This document shows positions 41,306 through 49,890 of a DNA stretch of 64,000 nucleotides, in pieces. This DNA comes from JANLQX01 sp031368215 (GTDB lineage: Bacteria; Actinomycetota; Acidimicrobiia; Acidimicrobiales; JANYDT01): the NCBI GenBank assembly GCA_031368215.1, contig JANLRD010000135.1, forward strand, positions 1 through 64,000. Reading direction: 5' to 3'. The notes under the pieces were generated by a model. It saw only the letters and a program-made list of their open reading frames with translations, searched no databases and was not told the DNA's origin. A program made the translations under genes and the position numbers. Positions within the stretch are counted from its first letter, which is position 1. Each line of letters begins with the position of its first letter.

Positions 41306-42034
41306 TCAGCAGGTCCGGTCGCCGAACTCGAGGCGGTACCCCACGCCGCGGAGTGTGTCGATCCGGACGGCGTCTCCATCGCCCGTGGCATCGCGAAGTT
41401 TGCGCCGCAATCCGGCGACGTGCACATCGAGTGTCTTGGTCGATCCGAACCAGTGCTCATCCCAGACGCGGGCCATCAGATCCTCACGCCGCACAACCTT
41501 CCCGGAATGGGCAACGAGCTCGGCAAGCAGGTCGAACTCCTTCGCCCGAAGCTCGAGCTCGACACCCCGCACGGTGACCCGACGCGACGCGTGATCGACG
41601 TCGAGCACGACCGGCGGAGCGTGTCCATCATCAAGCGACGGAGTTCTTGTTGCTGACTCGTCGGTATCGTCGCTCCGGCGGCAGTGCACCCGAATCCTCG
41701 CCAGCAGCTCGGCGAGACGGAACGGCTTGGCGATGTAGTCAACTGCGCCGGCGTCGAGGCCGACGACCACGTCGATCTCGTCGGTGCGGGCGGTAAGCAT
41801 GAGGATCCGCGGAGCTGGGCTCCGTGAGGCGATCTCCCGGCAGAGATCGACTCCGTCGACATCCGGAAGGCCCAGGTCGAGCAGCACGAGGTCCGGACGT
41901 TCGGAGATCAGCAGCTCTCGGGCACGTTCGCCGGTTTCGGCCCGTGATACGTCGTATCCCTGACTGGTCAGCGCGCGTACGAGTGGGTTCGCAATCCGGT
42001 CATCGTCTTCGACGACGAGGATCCGACCCCTCAT
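41306..42034 (-). CDS. OmpR/PhoB-family response regulator
   Basis: A 242-residue regulator: receiver domain (1-118) with ILVVEDDD, the phosphoacceptor Asp53 (LLDLGLPD) and DYIAKPF (Lys near 102), then a linker and an OmpR winged helix (about 147-238; RAKEFDLLAELVAHSGKVVRREDLMARVWDEHWFGSTKTLDVHVAGLRRKL). ATG 42034 rejects a longer upstream frame without similarity. It is the partner of the following histidine kinase. The target is unknown; the neighbouring envelope genes suggest cell-surface stress. Confidence 0.95.
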   Translation of the reverse strand: MRGRILVVEDDDRIANPLVRALTSQGYDVSRAETGERARELLISERPDLVLLDLGLPDVDGVDLCREIASRSPAPRILMLTARTDEIDVVVGLDAGAVDYIAKPFRLAELLARIRVHCRRSDDTDESATRTPSLDDGHAPPVVLDVDHASRRVTVRGVELELRAKEFDLLAELVAHSGKVVRREDLMARVWDEHWFGSTKTLDVHVAGLRRKLRDATGDGDAVRIDTLRGVGYRLEFGDRTC

Positions 42035-42138
42035 GTCACCGGCACCGTCCACTCCCGGGACCCTAGTGGGTTCGTCGTGAGGACCGACTGAGAGCTCGGG
42101 TCCCCAACGGAGTACTTCGACGAGGGACGCCGGGTGGT

Positions 42139-45100
42139 TCATGCCGCGGTCTGGAGGTCGGCCTGTACGGACGGGAGGACCCCCGCAACCGTTCCGTAGC
42201 GGGTCACCGTCCTCCAGTAATCGGTCTCGCCGCCGAGCCACTTCGTCATCGAAGCGCCGATGGCATACAGCTGTATCGGTCGCCACACGAGACGAAGCAA
42301 CGGGACACACAGCAGCATCGACCAACGTTCTCGGTTGAGCACGACCACGACAGCACAGACAGCGAGGTCGGCGGCAACCGACAGCGCCACGACGCCGCCG
42401 GCCTCGTTGAAGTTGTGAACAAGCAACAGGTAGGCGAGGAAGAGGTCCGTGAACGGACCGAACAACGGCAGCACCACCTGGGACAGGAGCATCCATGGGA
42501 GCCCGAAAAGGCCCACTCGACCACCGCCGCGCGACAAGAGGCGGCGCTCGTGTTTGCCAAGCAGCTCGATGGTGCCGAAGGACCAACGCCGGCGTTGACG
42601 GATGACGTCTCGCATCGTCTCCGGTGCCTCGGTATGGGCGATCGCCCGGGGTTCATAGGGGATCGACCATCCTGCGGAGAGGAGCGTGACGGTCAGGTCG
42701 GCGTCTTCGACGAGCGTGTCCGTGCTGTACCCACCTGTGCTGAGGACAGCGGATCGTCGGAACGCTCCGGCGGCCCCGGGCACCACCGCCATGACATCGG
42801 CCGCAGCCTGAGCCCGCCGGTCGAGGTTCAGCGAGACCACGTACTCGAGTGCCTGCAATTTCCCGAAGAGCGTCTTCTGGTTGCCGACCTTGACGTTGCC
42901 GGCGACTGCTCCGACTCTGGGGTTGTCGAAGTGCGGCAGCATGGCCTCCACGAGGCCGGCGTCGACGACCGTATCGGCATCGATCACCACAACGATCTCG
43001 CCGCAGGCCTCCGAGAACGCGAGATTGAGCGCGCCGGCCTTCTTCGACGCGCATTGCGAGATGACGCGGACTGCGGGGTCCCCGGCCGCAGCCTGCTTCG
43101 CGAGGGTCGCGGTGTCGTCGGTCGATCCGTCGTCGATGACCAAGATCTCGATGGCGCCCCGGCCTTCGGGATGCCGCAACGCCTGCAGCGATGTGACCGT
43201 CTTGGCGATGACGACGGCTTCGTTGTGCGCCGGCACGGCAATCGTCACGGTCGGCCAGGGAGCGCCGGTCCGAGGGGCGGTGGCGGGCGGTATGCGGCGG
43301 CGCCACCTTCGATGACGCGCAGCCTGCAGCAGGGCAAGTGGCACCGACCATACGAGCCGCGCGATCGACAACATCGCTACGACGGCCAGGAGGAGCAGAG
43401 TCGTTTCCCGGCCGGCCACCCACATCCGAAAGCCGGCGACGATGGCCAGGCCTCGAAGACGGGCGAAGACGCCGTCACGCGGCGCGTAAGGCGACCCGAT
43501 CGAGCCATCCAGCCCGTCAACCGTGGTGAAGAGATAGCCCCGCCGCTTCAGATCCTCGATGATCCGCGGCAGTGCAGCGAGCGTTTGCGACCGGTCGCCA
43601 CCGCCGTCGTGGAGGAGTACGACGGATCGCTCTTGCATCTGCGACGCGACTCTCGTGGCGATCGTCGCTGCCCCCGGCTGTGCCCAGTCCTGGGGGTCGA
43701 CGTTCCACGCCACGGCGTGCTCCCCGAGATCGTTGGCGAGTTGATCACCGCCAACCTTCTTGCCGGACATGTCGCCGGCCCCGTAGGGCGAACGGAACAG
43801 AACCGCCTTGTGGCCCGTGATGCCCTCGATCACTGCTGCCCCGCCCAGGATCTCGACCTTGGCACGCAGGGTGCTTATCGTTGCGAGATTCTTGTGGGAG
43901 TAAGTGTGGTTGCCGATCACATCGCCGTCACGCATCGCTTCCCGAACCAGGCCCTGATGCTGCTGGGCTTGCTGGCCGATCACGAAGAACGTGGCTGGCA
44001 CATGCTCGCGTCGCAACACCCCCAGGAGTTTCGGAGTCCAGCGGGGGTCGGGGCCGTCGTCGAAGGTCAGCGCCACGACACCGTTTACATGCACGTTCTC
44101 AACGGCACGTGACCCGCGTGCTCGAGTGTGGGAGGGCGATGCCAGCGGCCGCTGGCGCTTTGCCGCGGCGGGCAACGCGCCAAGCGCCCCCGGCTCCTCC
44201 GCACCGACCCGCCACAGCGCCACACCTCCGAGGTGACGATCGAGGGCGAGTTGGGAGCGCAGCGCCATGGAACGGCGGTCGGGATACCAGATCGTCCGGT
44301 GATCGGCGAGCGTCCCGGTTGCCTCGCCGGCCGCGGCATCGAAGGACACCCTGGCGCCTGGCGCTGCCGCAAGGGCCGCAGCCTGACGAGCCGAGTATTC
44401 GACTGCGTGACCGGGCGCGGACCATGCGTACCCGTATGACGCAATGCCGAGCAGGAGCTTCGACGACGGGATCCAGCGGCGCGCCAGGTCCAGGCCCGCG
44501 CGTGTCCAGTCGAGCGAGGCGATCGGGCCGGCCGCCGTAGTCAGCTCGTGCTGGTCGTACGCCATCCACGTCACCCGGTCTGCCGCGCGGGCGATGGCCT
44601 TCATGTCATAGGCGACAAGGTCCGGATCTTTCGGGTCCGTGAACGCGGGAACGGCCACGTCCATCGTGCGTGATCCGAGTGCCTCATGCAGATCCCTGAG
44701 GAACGACGGGAACGAACGGCGCACCCCCGGCGTGAGGTTCTCGAAATCGATGACGACGCCGTCCCACCCCTTCTGCGAGATGAGCTTGGTAAGTGCACTT
44801 ATCACCTCGCGTCGTGAGTGCGGATCATCGAGTAACCGTTCGACCCTGTCCCCGTTGAACTTGCTGCCGTCGAAGTTCGAGACGACAGCGAGCGCGCGCG
44901 TGAGCTGAGCGTGGGCCCTGACCAGCGTGTCGCTGGCATCGGCGACTTCGAGTGTCCCAGATTTCTGTCCCAGGGTGATGCCGGTCGCGGCAAGCGAAGT
45001 CACACTGGTGACATCAGCGTCCACGCCGGCTGACGTGTCCTCGTAGTCGGACGCGACATAGCCGAGGACGTCAAACGAGGGCCGCGCGTTCGTCAACGGT

Positions 45101-45426
45101 GATGACGTCCTCGTCGCGGCCGACTCTGCGGACAGGTTGATCACCAGAGGCGAGGGCCGCTGAGAATATACGGGAAGAGCTAGAGCGGCCACAACCCCAC
45201 AGATCAACAAGACCGTTGTGGTGGCGATGGCCGTCCGACGAAGACGTCGCGGGCCGCGCCAATGAACAGCGGCGTAGATGGCCGCGACTGAAACACCGAA
45301 CACTGCGGCGACGAGACCATCGACCGTTGCGAGCGCAGCCATGACGACGGCCACGACGGTAACTCCGATGATCTTGCGCGGTTCGACGCGTCGCGCCGCG
45401 GGGGTTGCCGTCGGGAAGAAGGCCAT
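42139..45426 (-). CDS. Trifunctional fusion: GH18 glycosidase + NodB polysaccharide deacetylase + GT2 synthase
   Basis: A 1095-residue membrane protein. N-terminal helices (about 17-55 and 66-86) are followed by an exported GH18 domain (about 115-425) with the catalytic GWDGVVIDFE (Glu229). A NodB deacetylase (about 448-645) has TFDDGP (454-459) and NHTYSHKN (His507, His511). After a membrane helix (about 676-700) comes a GT2 synthase (about 724-960): PAHNEAVV, IDDGSTDDT, the DAD motif VVIDADT, EDADLT and RQRRRW (QxxRW). It ends with several helices. This order (hydrolase, deacetylase, synthase) can make, modify and trim a chitin- or PNAG-like polymer. ATG 45426; the frame to 45579 lacks similarity. 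Confidence 0.92.
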   Translation of the reverse strand: MAFFPTATPAARRVEPRKIIGVTVVAVVMAALATVDGLVAAVFGVSVAAIYAAVHWRGPRRLRRTAIATTTVLLICGVVAALALPVYSQRPSPLVINLSAESAATRTSSPLTNARPSFDVLGYVASDYEDTSAGVDADVTSVTSLAATGITLGQKSGTLEVADASDTLVRAHAQLTRALAVVSNFDGSKFNGDRVERLLDDPHSRREVISALTKLISQKGWDGVVIDFENLTPGVRRSFPSFLRDLHEALGSRTMDVAVPAFTDPKDPDLVAYDMKAIARAADRVTWMAYDQHELTTAAGPIASLDWTRAGLDLARRWIPSSKLLLGIASYGYAWSAPGHAVEYSARQAAALAAAPGARVSFDAAAGEATGTLADHRTIWYPDRRSMALRSQLALDRHLGGVALWRVGAEEPGALGALPAAAKRQRPLASPSHTRARGSRAVENVHVNGVVALTFDDGPDPRWTPKLLGVLRREHVPATFFVIGQQAQQHQGLVREAMRDGDVIGNHTYSHKNLATISTLRAKVEILGGAAVIEGITGHKAVLFRSPYGAGDMSGKKVGGDQLANDLGEHAVAWNVDPQDWAQPGAATIATRVASQMQERSVVLLHDGGGDRSQTLAALPRIIEDLKRRGYLFTTVDGLDGSIGSPYAPRDGVFARLRGLAIVAGFRMWVAGRETTLLLLAVVAMLSIARLVWSVPLALLQAARHRRWRRRIPPATAPRTGAPWPTVTIAVPAHNEAVVIAKTVTSLQALRHPEGRGAIEILVIDDGSTDDTATLAKQAAAGDPAVRVISQCASKKAGALNLAFSEACGEIVVVIDADTVVDAGLVEAMLPHFDNPRVGAVAGNVKVGNQKTLFGKLQALEYVVSLNLDRRAQAAADVMAVVPGAAGAFRRSAVLSTGGYSTDTLVEDADLTVTLLSAGWSIPYEPRAIAHTEAPETMRDVIRQRRRWSFGTIELLGKHERRLLSRGGGRVGLFGLPWMLLSQVVLPLFGPFTDLFLAYLLLVHNFNEAGGVVALSVAADLAVCAVVVVLNRERWSMLLCVPLLRLVWRPIQLYAIGASMTKWLGGETDYWRTVTRYGTVAGVLPSVQADLQTAA

Positions 45427-45597
45427 GTCGCCATCATGTGCGGTGTCGGGCAAACGGTCGGCAAAGCCCACGACAAGAATCGGTTGCCAGGGTTTTGCCT
45501 TCCGGTGGTGCTGCACGGTCCGGCCGTTAACGCGCCCCCCGTCACGATCAGCGCACCTCCCGGTACCAGCCGGGTTCATCGAACAAGGAGCACTGCA

Positions 45598-46050
45598 ATG
45601 CGTCGTACCCTCATCATCTCGTGCATGACTCTGGCGGCCGCCGCCTTCGGCATGACCGCCGCATCGGCTGCCCCTGCAACGACCTCGCCCGCTGCAACGA
45701 CCTCGCCCGCTGCAAGCAAGACCCCGACGACAGCGAAGTCCATCGTGTCTTCCACCGAGAAGGCGGTCCAGGCGGTCAAGAAAGCAGCGACGACCCCGGC
45801 GGTGAAAGCTGCCTCACCGATTGCCGCGACTCCGAAATCTGTCTCACCGAGTACGGCGAGAAAGAAGGTCAACATCAACACGGCGAGCAAGGCGCAACTC
45901 GAGAGCGTGAAGGGCATCGGCCCCGTGATGGCATCCGAAATCATGAAACACCGGCCCTATACGACCGTCACGCAGCTCGAGACCAAGCTTGCCAAGAAGT
46001 TCTCCGCGAAGACGGTCAAGAAGATCGAGCCGAACGTCACCATCGGTTGA
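45598..46050 (+). CDS. Secreted ComEA-type helix-hairpin-helix protein
   Basis: A 150-residue protein. A signal peptide (about 1-25, MRRTLIISCMTLAAAAFGMTAASA) is followed by an Ala/Thr/Ser/Lys-rich linker with two near-identical TTSPA repeats, then a C-terminal HhH domain (KKVNINTASKAQLESVKGIGPVMASEIMKHRPY, about 90-122) of the ComEA class that binds DNA backbone. AAGGAG at 45585-45590 places ATG 45598. It could help DNA uptake or surface DNA binding; no comEC is nearby. It is divergent from the surface glycan enzyme. Confidence 0.85.
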   Translation: MRRTLIISCMTLAAAAFGMTAASAAPATTSPAATTSPAASKTPTTAKSIVSSTEKAVQAVKKAATTPAVKAASPIAATPKSVSPSTARKKVNINTASKAQLESVKGIGPVMASEIMKHRPYTTVTQLETKLAKKFSAKTVKKIEPNVTIG

Positions 46051-46110
46051 TCGATCGGTCCGACCCCGGGTCCACTTCTGGGTGAGTTCGGCGCTCCTGC
46101 GCTGACCGGT

Positions 46111-46147
46111 GAAAGCGTCGCTCCTTCCCCAGAGGAGCGACGCTTTC
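46111..46147 (+). terminator. Strong hairpin terminator after the HhH gene
   Basis: GAAAGCGTCGCTCC (46111-46124) pairs over 14 bp with GGAGCGACGCTTTC (46134-46147) around a 9-base loop, 61 bp after the stop at 46050. A bidirectional-type stem; no T-run follows. Confidence 0.75.
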
Positions 46148-46379
46148 GCGCGGTCACTGCCTTCGGCGCGACGATCGACCGGCACGACTCGGGTTTCACG
46201 GCGCCCCGCTGGAGCGGAGGCCGACACCGCCGACCGCCGAGGGAGCCCACACGCGATTGACGGGCTGGCGAGGGGGCACACCAGCCCGTCGAGTTACCTG
46301 ATCAGCGTGCCTGATTCCTGCCCCAGCTGTCGAACAGTTGTCGGTGATGTCTTCGATCATCAGAACAGATGACGCTCCC
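46148..46379. other. Gene-free stretch with one hairpin before the desaturase
   Basis: No coding region is visible between the HhH terminator and the desaturase operator. It holds a 10-bp perfect hairpin GACGGGCTGG (46259-46268) / CCAGCCCGTC (46281-46290) with a 12-base loop. The rest shows no clear -10/-35 pair. Confidence 0.5.
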
Positions 46380-46399
46380 CCTACCTACTAGTAGGTAGG
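46380..46399. promoter_or_regulatory. Perfect 20-bp palindromic operator
   Basis: CCTACCTACTAGTAGGTAGG is a perfect inverted repeat centred 20 bp upstream of the desaturase ATG (46409). Length and symmetry suit a TetR-family dimer-of-dimers or similar repressor. No regulator gene lies beside it. Confidence 0.8.
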
Positions 46400-46408
46400 C
46401 TGGCGATC

Positions 46409-47428
46409 ATGCTTTCCACGATGACTGATGTGCGCCCCGAGGACCGGGCGCTGCTGGCGGAACTGTCGGGTGCAGCAGAGCGTCTGCTGGAGCGCCACCT
46501 CGCCACGTCCAAGCCCTGGTACTCCCACGAGATCATCCCCTGGTCGCTCGGACGGGACTTCGTCCCCGGTGAAGCGTGGTCCCCCGACGACGTGGTCCTT
46601 CCCGACGCGGTGCGAAGCGCACTGTTCGTCAACCTCTTGACAGAGGACAACCTTCCGTACTACTTCGAGACCATCGACCGGATGTTCGGCAAGAACGACA
46701 TCTGGGGCACCTGGTCGCATCGATGGACGGCGGAAGAGGCACGGCACTCGATCGCCATCCGCGACTACCTCGTCGTCACCCGGGCCATCGACCCGTGGGC
46801 ACTCGAAGACGCCCGCATGGCGCAGATGAGCGGCGGTGAGGTCCCCCAACCGCAGACGGCGGCCGACGGCTTCGTCTACGTTGCGCTGCAGGAGCTCGCC
46901 ACCCGCATCTCCCACCGCAACACCGGCAAGCTGCTGCAGGCCGAGATGGAAAAATCGGAGCATCCGGCGGCGCGTGCCGGGTACGACGTCATGGCCCGCG
47001 TCGCAGCCGACGAAAACTTCCACTACCTCTTCTACCGTGACATCACGTCGGCGGCCATCGAGGTCGATCCGTCGTCGGTCGTGTGCGCCATCGACCGCCA
47101 GATCAGCGACTTCGAGATGCCGGGTACGGGGATCGTCGGCTTCTCCGAGCACGCTCGGGCGATCGCCAGCGCCGGCATCTACAACCTGCCGATCCACTAC
47201 GGCCAGATCCTCGCGCCAGTCGTCCTTCGTCACTGGAACCTCGAAGGCATCGAGGGCCTGAGCGCCGAGGCCGAGCAGGCCCGCGAGCGCATCGTCACGC
47301 TGCTCGGCCGCCTCGAGAAGGCGTCTGCCCGAATGAACGAGCGCACGGCACGCCGGGCGGCGCGGGCCGAGGCCGACGGCGCACCGGCCCGCACGGTGAT
47401 CGCCGACGACGACCTCGTCACCGTCTGA
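46409..47428 (+). CDS. Acyl-[ACP] desaturase (soluble ferritin-like diiron)
   Basis: A 339-residue soluble diiron desaturase introducing a double bond in acyl-ACP. Metal ligands follow the family order: Glu79 (NLLTEDNLPYY), EEARHS (Glu110, His113), a third glutamate in LQELATRISHRN, and DENFHYLFY (Glu, His). The C-terminus is Arg/Ala-rich. ATG 46409 is used; ATG 46421 is possible. The perfect palindrome upstream suggests repression by a lipid-responsive regulator. Its partner ferredoxin or reductase is not nearby. Confidence 0.92.
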   Translation: MLSTMTDVRPEDRALLAELSGAAERLLERHLATSKPWYSHEIIPWSLGRDFVPGEAWSPDDVVLPDAVRSALFVNLLTEDNLPYYFETIDRMFGKNDIWGTWSHRWTAEEARHSIAIRDYLVVTRAIDPWALEDARMAQMSGGEVPQPQTAADGFVYVALQELATRISHRNTGKLLQAEMEKSEHPAARAGYDVMARVAADENFHYLFYRDITSAAIEVDPSSVVCAIDRQISDFEMPGTGIVGFSEHARAIASAGIYNLPIHYGQILAPVVLRHWNLEGIEGLSAEAEQARERIVTLLGRLEKASARMNERTARRAARAEADGAPARTVIADDDLVTV

Positions 47429-47525
47429 GGGACTGCCGCTCCGCTCTGGTGCGCCAAGACGAGCCAGGCGCCGCCGACCTGGCTGGCGCGCGCCGGCCGG
47501 ATCTGGCGGCTCCCCGGTGATGCGG

Positions 47526-47593
47526 CCAAACACCTCCCAACCGCGTTCAGAGGTGTTTGACCCCCATATATGGGGGCAACCTCTCTCCCAACG
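47526..47593 (+). repeat. Intergenic structured element B, copy 2
   Basis: CAAACACCTC (47527-47536) pairs with GAGGTGTTTG (47550-47559), then CCCCCATATATGGGGG (47561-47576), then CAACCTCTCTCCCAACG to 47593. The stem base differs from copy 1 (GGAC/GTCC to CAAAC/GTTTG) but pairing is kept. It ends 24 bp before the carboxyltransferase start. Confidence 0.85.
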
Positions 47594-47617
47594 GGTTGGG
47601 GCCGGTACGGTGGTGGT

Positions 47618-49021
47618 GTGTCTGTCGATCTTGGTGCGGGGCCTCTCACGACGACGCAGGCATTGGCGTTCACCTCTCGGGTGCGGGCCGGGCACAAGGG
47701 CATCGTCAGCGCCGGACTGACCACCCTCGACGGCCGCCTCGACGAGCGCGAGATCGTGGCGTTCGTCATCGAGCAATCCGACCGTGGGGGTGCCATCGAC
47801 GCCGACGACGGCGAAGTGCTGGCCGAGGCTGCCCATCTGGCGCTGTCGCTCCGCCGCCCGCTGGTCGGGGTGCTCCACTCGACCGGGGTCGACGTCAATG
47901 CCGGGCTGGCTGCACTCCATGGCTGGGGACGGGCCGCCCGTGCCCTCGCCGATTGCTCCGGCCTCGTCCCCGTGGTGCTGGTGGTCGACGGAGCCGCGGT
48001 CTCGGGTGCGGCACTTCTTCTCGGCCTCGCCGATCTTGTGATCATGACGAGCGTGTCCTACGCCTTCGTCAGCGGTCCGTCGATGGTCGCGGACTTCACC
48101 GGAATGATCCTCGACAAGGAAACGCTCGGCGGCGCCGCCACCCATGCGCGCCAATCCGGCCTTCCGGCCGCGGTGGTCGACGACGTCACGTCGGCGCTCG
48201 ACATTGTCGCCACGCTCCTCTCCTACCTTCCCGACCATGGCGACGCGCTTCCGCCGGAGATCCCGACCGACGACCCGGTTGAGCGCGACGCCCCGGAGCT
48301 CAATGAGCTCATTCCGGCCTCATCGACCGGGAGCTACGACGTACGGGCCGTGGCCCGGGCGGTGTGTGACGCCGAGTCGGTCCTCGAAGTACGGGCCCGT
48401 TGGGCGCCCAATCTCGTCACGGCGTTCGCGACCGTCGGCGGGAGACCGATCGGCATCGTCGCCAACCAGCCACTCGCCCTCGCCGGGACGCTCGACATCG
48501 CGGCCGCGCAGAAAGGCGCCTGGTTCGTGGCGCTGTGCGACTCGTTCAACCTCCCGATCCTCACCCTGGTCGACACGCCCGGCTACTTCCCGGGGAAGGA
48601 TCTCGAATGGCGGGGCATGATTCGCCACGGAGCGCAGATGGCCTTTGCCTACGCCGAGGCCACGGTGCCGCGGGTCTGCGTCGTGCTGCGCAAGGCCTAC
48701 GGCGGCGCGTTCATCGTCATGGACTGCAAGACGATGGGCAACGACCTCTGCCTCGCCTGGCCCGTCGCGGAGCTGGCGGTAATGGGAGCCAAGGGTGCCG
48801 TGCAGATCCTCTACCGCCGTGAGAGCGAGCAGGAGCGGCTGGTCCGCGAGCTCGATTACGCGGCCGAGTACCTGAACCCCTACGTGGCCGCGGAGCGCGG
48901 GTACGTCGACGCGGTCATCGAACCGGGAGACACGCGGCGACTCGTCGCCAGGTCGTTCGACCTCTTGCGGACGAAGCGGGAGATGCTTCGGGGGAAGAAG
49001 CACGGCAATTCACCACTCTAG
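47618..49021 (+). CDS. Acyl-CoA carboxylase carboxyltransferase-family protein
   Basis: A 467-residue protein with two crotonase-like halves, the fold of biotin-dependent carboxyltransferase subunits (AccD/PccB type). The C-half is well kept (PILTLVDTPGYFPGKDLEWRGMIRHGAQMAFAYAEATVPRVCVVLRKAYGGAFIVMDCKTMG, then GAVQILYRRE and AAERGYVDAVIEPGDTR). The N-half is divergent and the protein is shorter than usual (about 510-550). GTG 47618; an upstream ATG at 47570 lies inside repeat element B and is rejected. No biotin carboxylase or biotin carrier gene is in the window, so the partner is elsewhere. Confidence 0.87.
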   Translation: MSVDLGAGPLTTTQALAFTSRVRAGHKGIVSAGLTTLDGRLDEREIVAFVIEQSDRGGAIDADDGEVLAEAAHLALSLRRPLVGVLHSTGVDVNAGLAALHGWGRAARALADCSGLVPVVLVVDGAAVSGAALLLGLADLVIMTSVSYAFVSGPSMVADFTGMILDKETLGGAATHARQSGLPAAVVDDVTSALDIVATLLSYLPDHGDALPPEIPTDDPVERDAPELNELIPASSTGSYDVRAVARAVCDAESVLEVRARWAPNLVTAFATVGGRPIGIVANQPLALAGTLDIAAAQKGAWFVALCDSFNLPILTLVDTPGYFPGKDLEWRGMIRHGAQMAFAYAEATVPRVCVVLRKAYGGAFIVMDCKTMGNDLCLAWPVAELAVMGAKGAVQILYRRESEQERLVRELDYAAEYLNPYVAAERGYVDAVIEPGDTRRLVARSFDLLRTKREMLRGKKHGNSPL

Positions 49022-49062
49022 GTGAAAGTTTGAGGCGAAACAGGCTAAAGATCCCACGGTGA

Positions 49063-49740
49063 GTGGTCGAAAGCAGTCATGTGTCCCGCCCATACGCTCA
49101 TCGGTCTGTTGCGTTCGCCCGTCGCGGTCGGGCCGGTTTCGCCGTTGCCCTCGTCCTGACGCTCGGCGTGGGCGCTACGACCGCGATCGTGGCGCCGACG
49201 ATGGCGTCCGCCCAGACCGCCGACCGTGATCCCAACGTGCTCGAGGCCCAGTTCATCTCCGGTGTGAACGCGCTCCGCACGAGTCAGGGGCTGGCACCGT
49301 TCATCATCGACCCGGAGATCCGTCCGGTGGCGATGGGTTGGACGGAGAAGATGGCCGCTGCGGGCAGCATCTCGCACAACCCCAACCTCGCCAAGGAGAT
49401 CACCGCGTCGTGGCGCAAGCTCGGGGAGAACGTCGGCACCGGACCCGACGTCGCCTCGGTCGAGGACGCGTTCGAGAACAGCCCGGGGCACCGCCGGAAC
49501 CTGCTCGATCCCGAGTTCACCCTTGTCTCCATCACGGTCGTCGTCCGGGGTGAGCGGATCTTCGTGACCCAGCAGTTCCGGACACCGTCGGCGCAGGCCG
49601 CACCATCGGCTCCGACGGGAGCGCCGACGGAACTGGCCCTGGCCGTCGTGGCGAAACCGGCCGCGACGAAGTCGGCTACCTCGACCAAGACCGCCAAGGG
49701 GAGCACCCGCCGTACCGTCCGCTCGTCATCGCGGGCCTGA
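49063..49740 (+). CDS. Secreted CAP-domain (SCP/PR1) protein
   Basis: A 225-residue exported protein: a signal peptide (about 22-50, RAGFAVALVLTLGVGATTAIVAPTMASA), a CAP domain (about 58-170; FISGVNALRTSQGLAPFIIDPEIRPVAMGWTEKMA, a partial His motif SHNPNL, GENVG and ENSPGHRRNLLDPEF), and an Ala/Thr/Lys-rich tail. Bacterial CAP proteins are cell-surface factors of unknown enzymatic role. The start is GTG 49063 or GTG 49081. Its tail peptide GAPTELALAVV recurs in the second CAP protein (56266). Confidence 0.85.
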   Translation: MVESSHVSRPYAHRSVAFARRGRAGFAVALVLTLGVGATTAIVAPTMASAQTADRDPNVLEAQFISGVNALRTSQGLAPFIIDPEIRPVAMGWTEKMAAAGSISHNPNLAKEITASWRKLGENVGTGPDVASVEDAFENSPGHRRNLLDPEFTLVSITVVVRGERIFVTQQFRTPSAQAAPSAPTGAPTELALAVVAKPAATKSATSTKTAKGSTRRTVRSSSRA

Positions 49741-49890
49741 CTTTCGACCGGCTGGGGCCCGTCTCCGCTGGGTAGCGTTTCCTGCCACGTCGGTGCCGCA
49801 GGTCCGGGCCCGCCGCCCGAGCGACGATGTGTGCAGCGTTCGGGTTCGGGCGGTCACGGAAGAACGCCGTTCTTCGTACACTCGTGTCCC

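Noticed and set aside
46111..46147. Hairpin after the HhH gene as a further copy of repeat A
   Set aside because: It shares GTCGCTCC/GGAGCGAC arms but has a longer stem, a 9-base loop and no shared tail, so it is best treated as an ordinary terminator.
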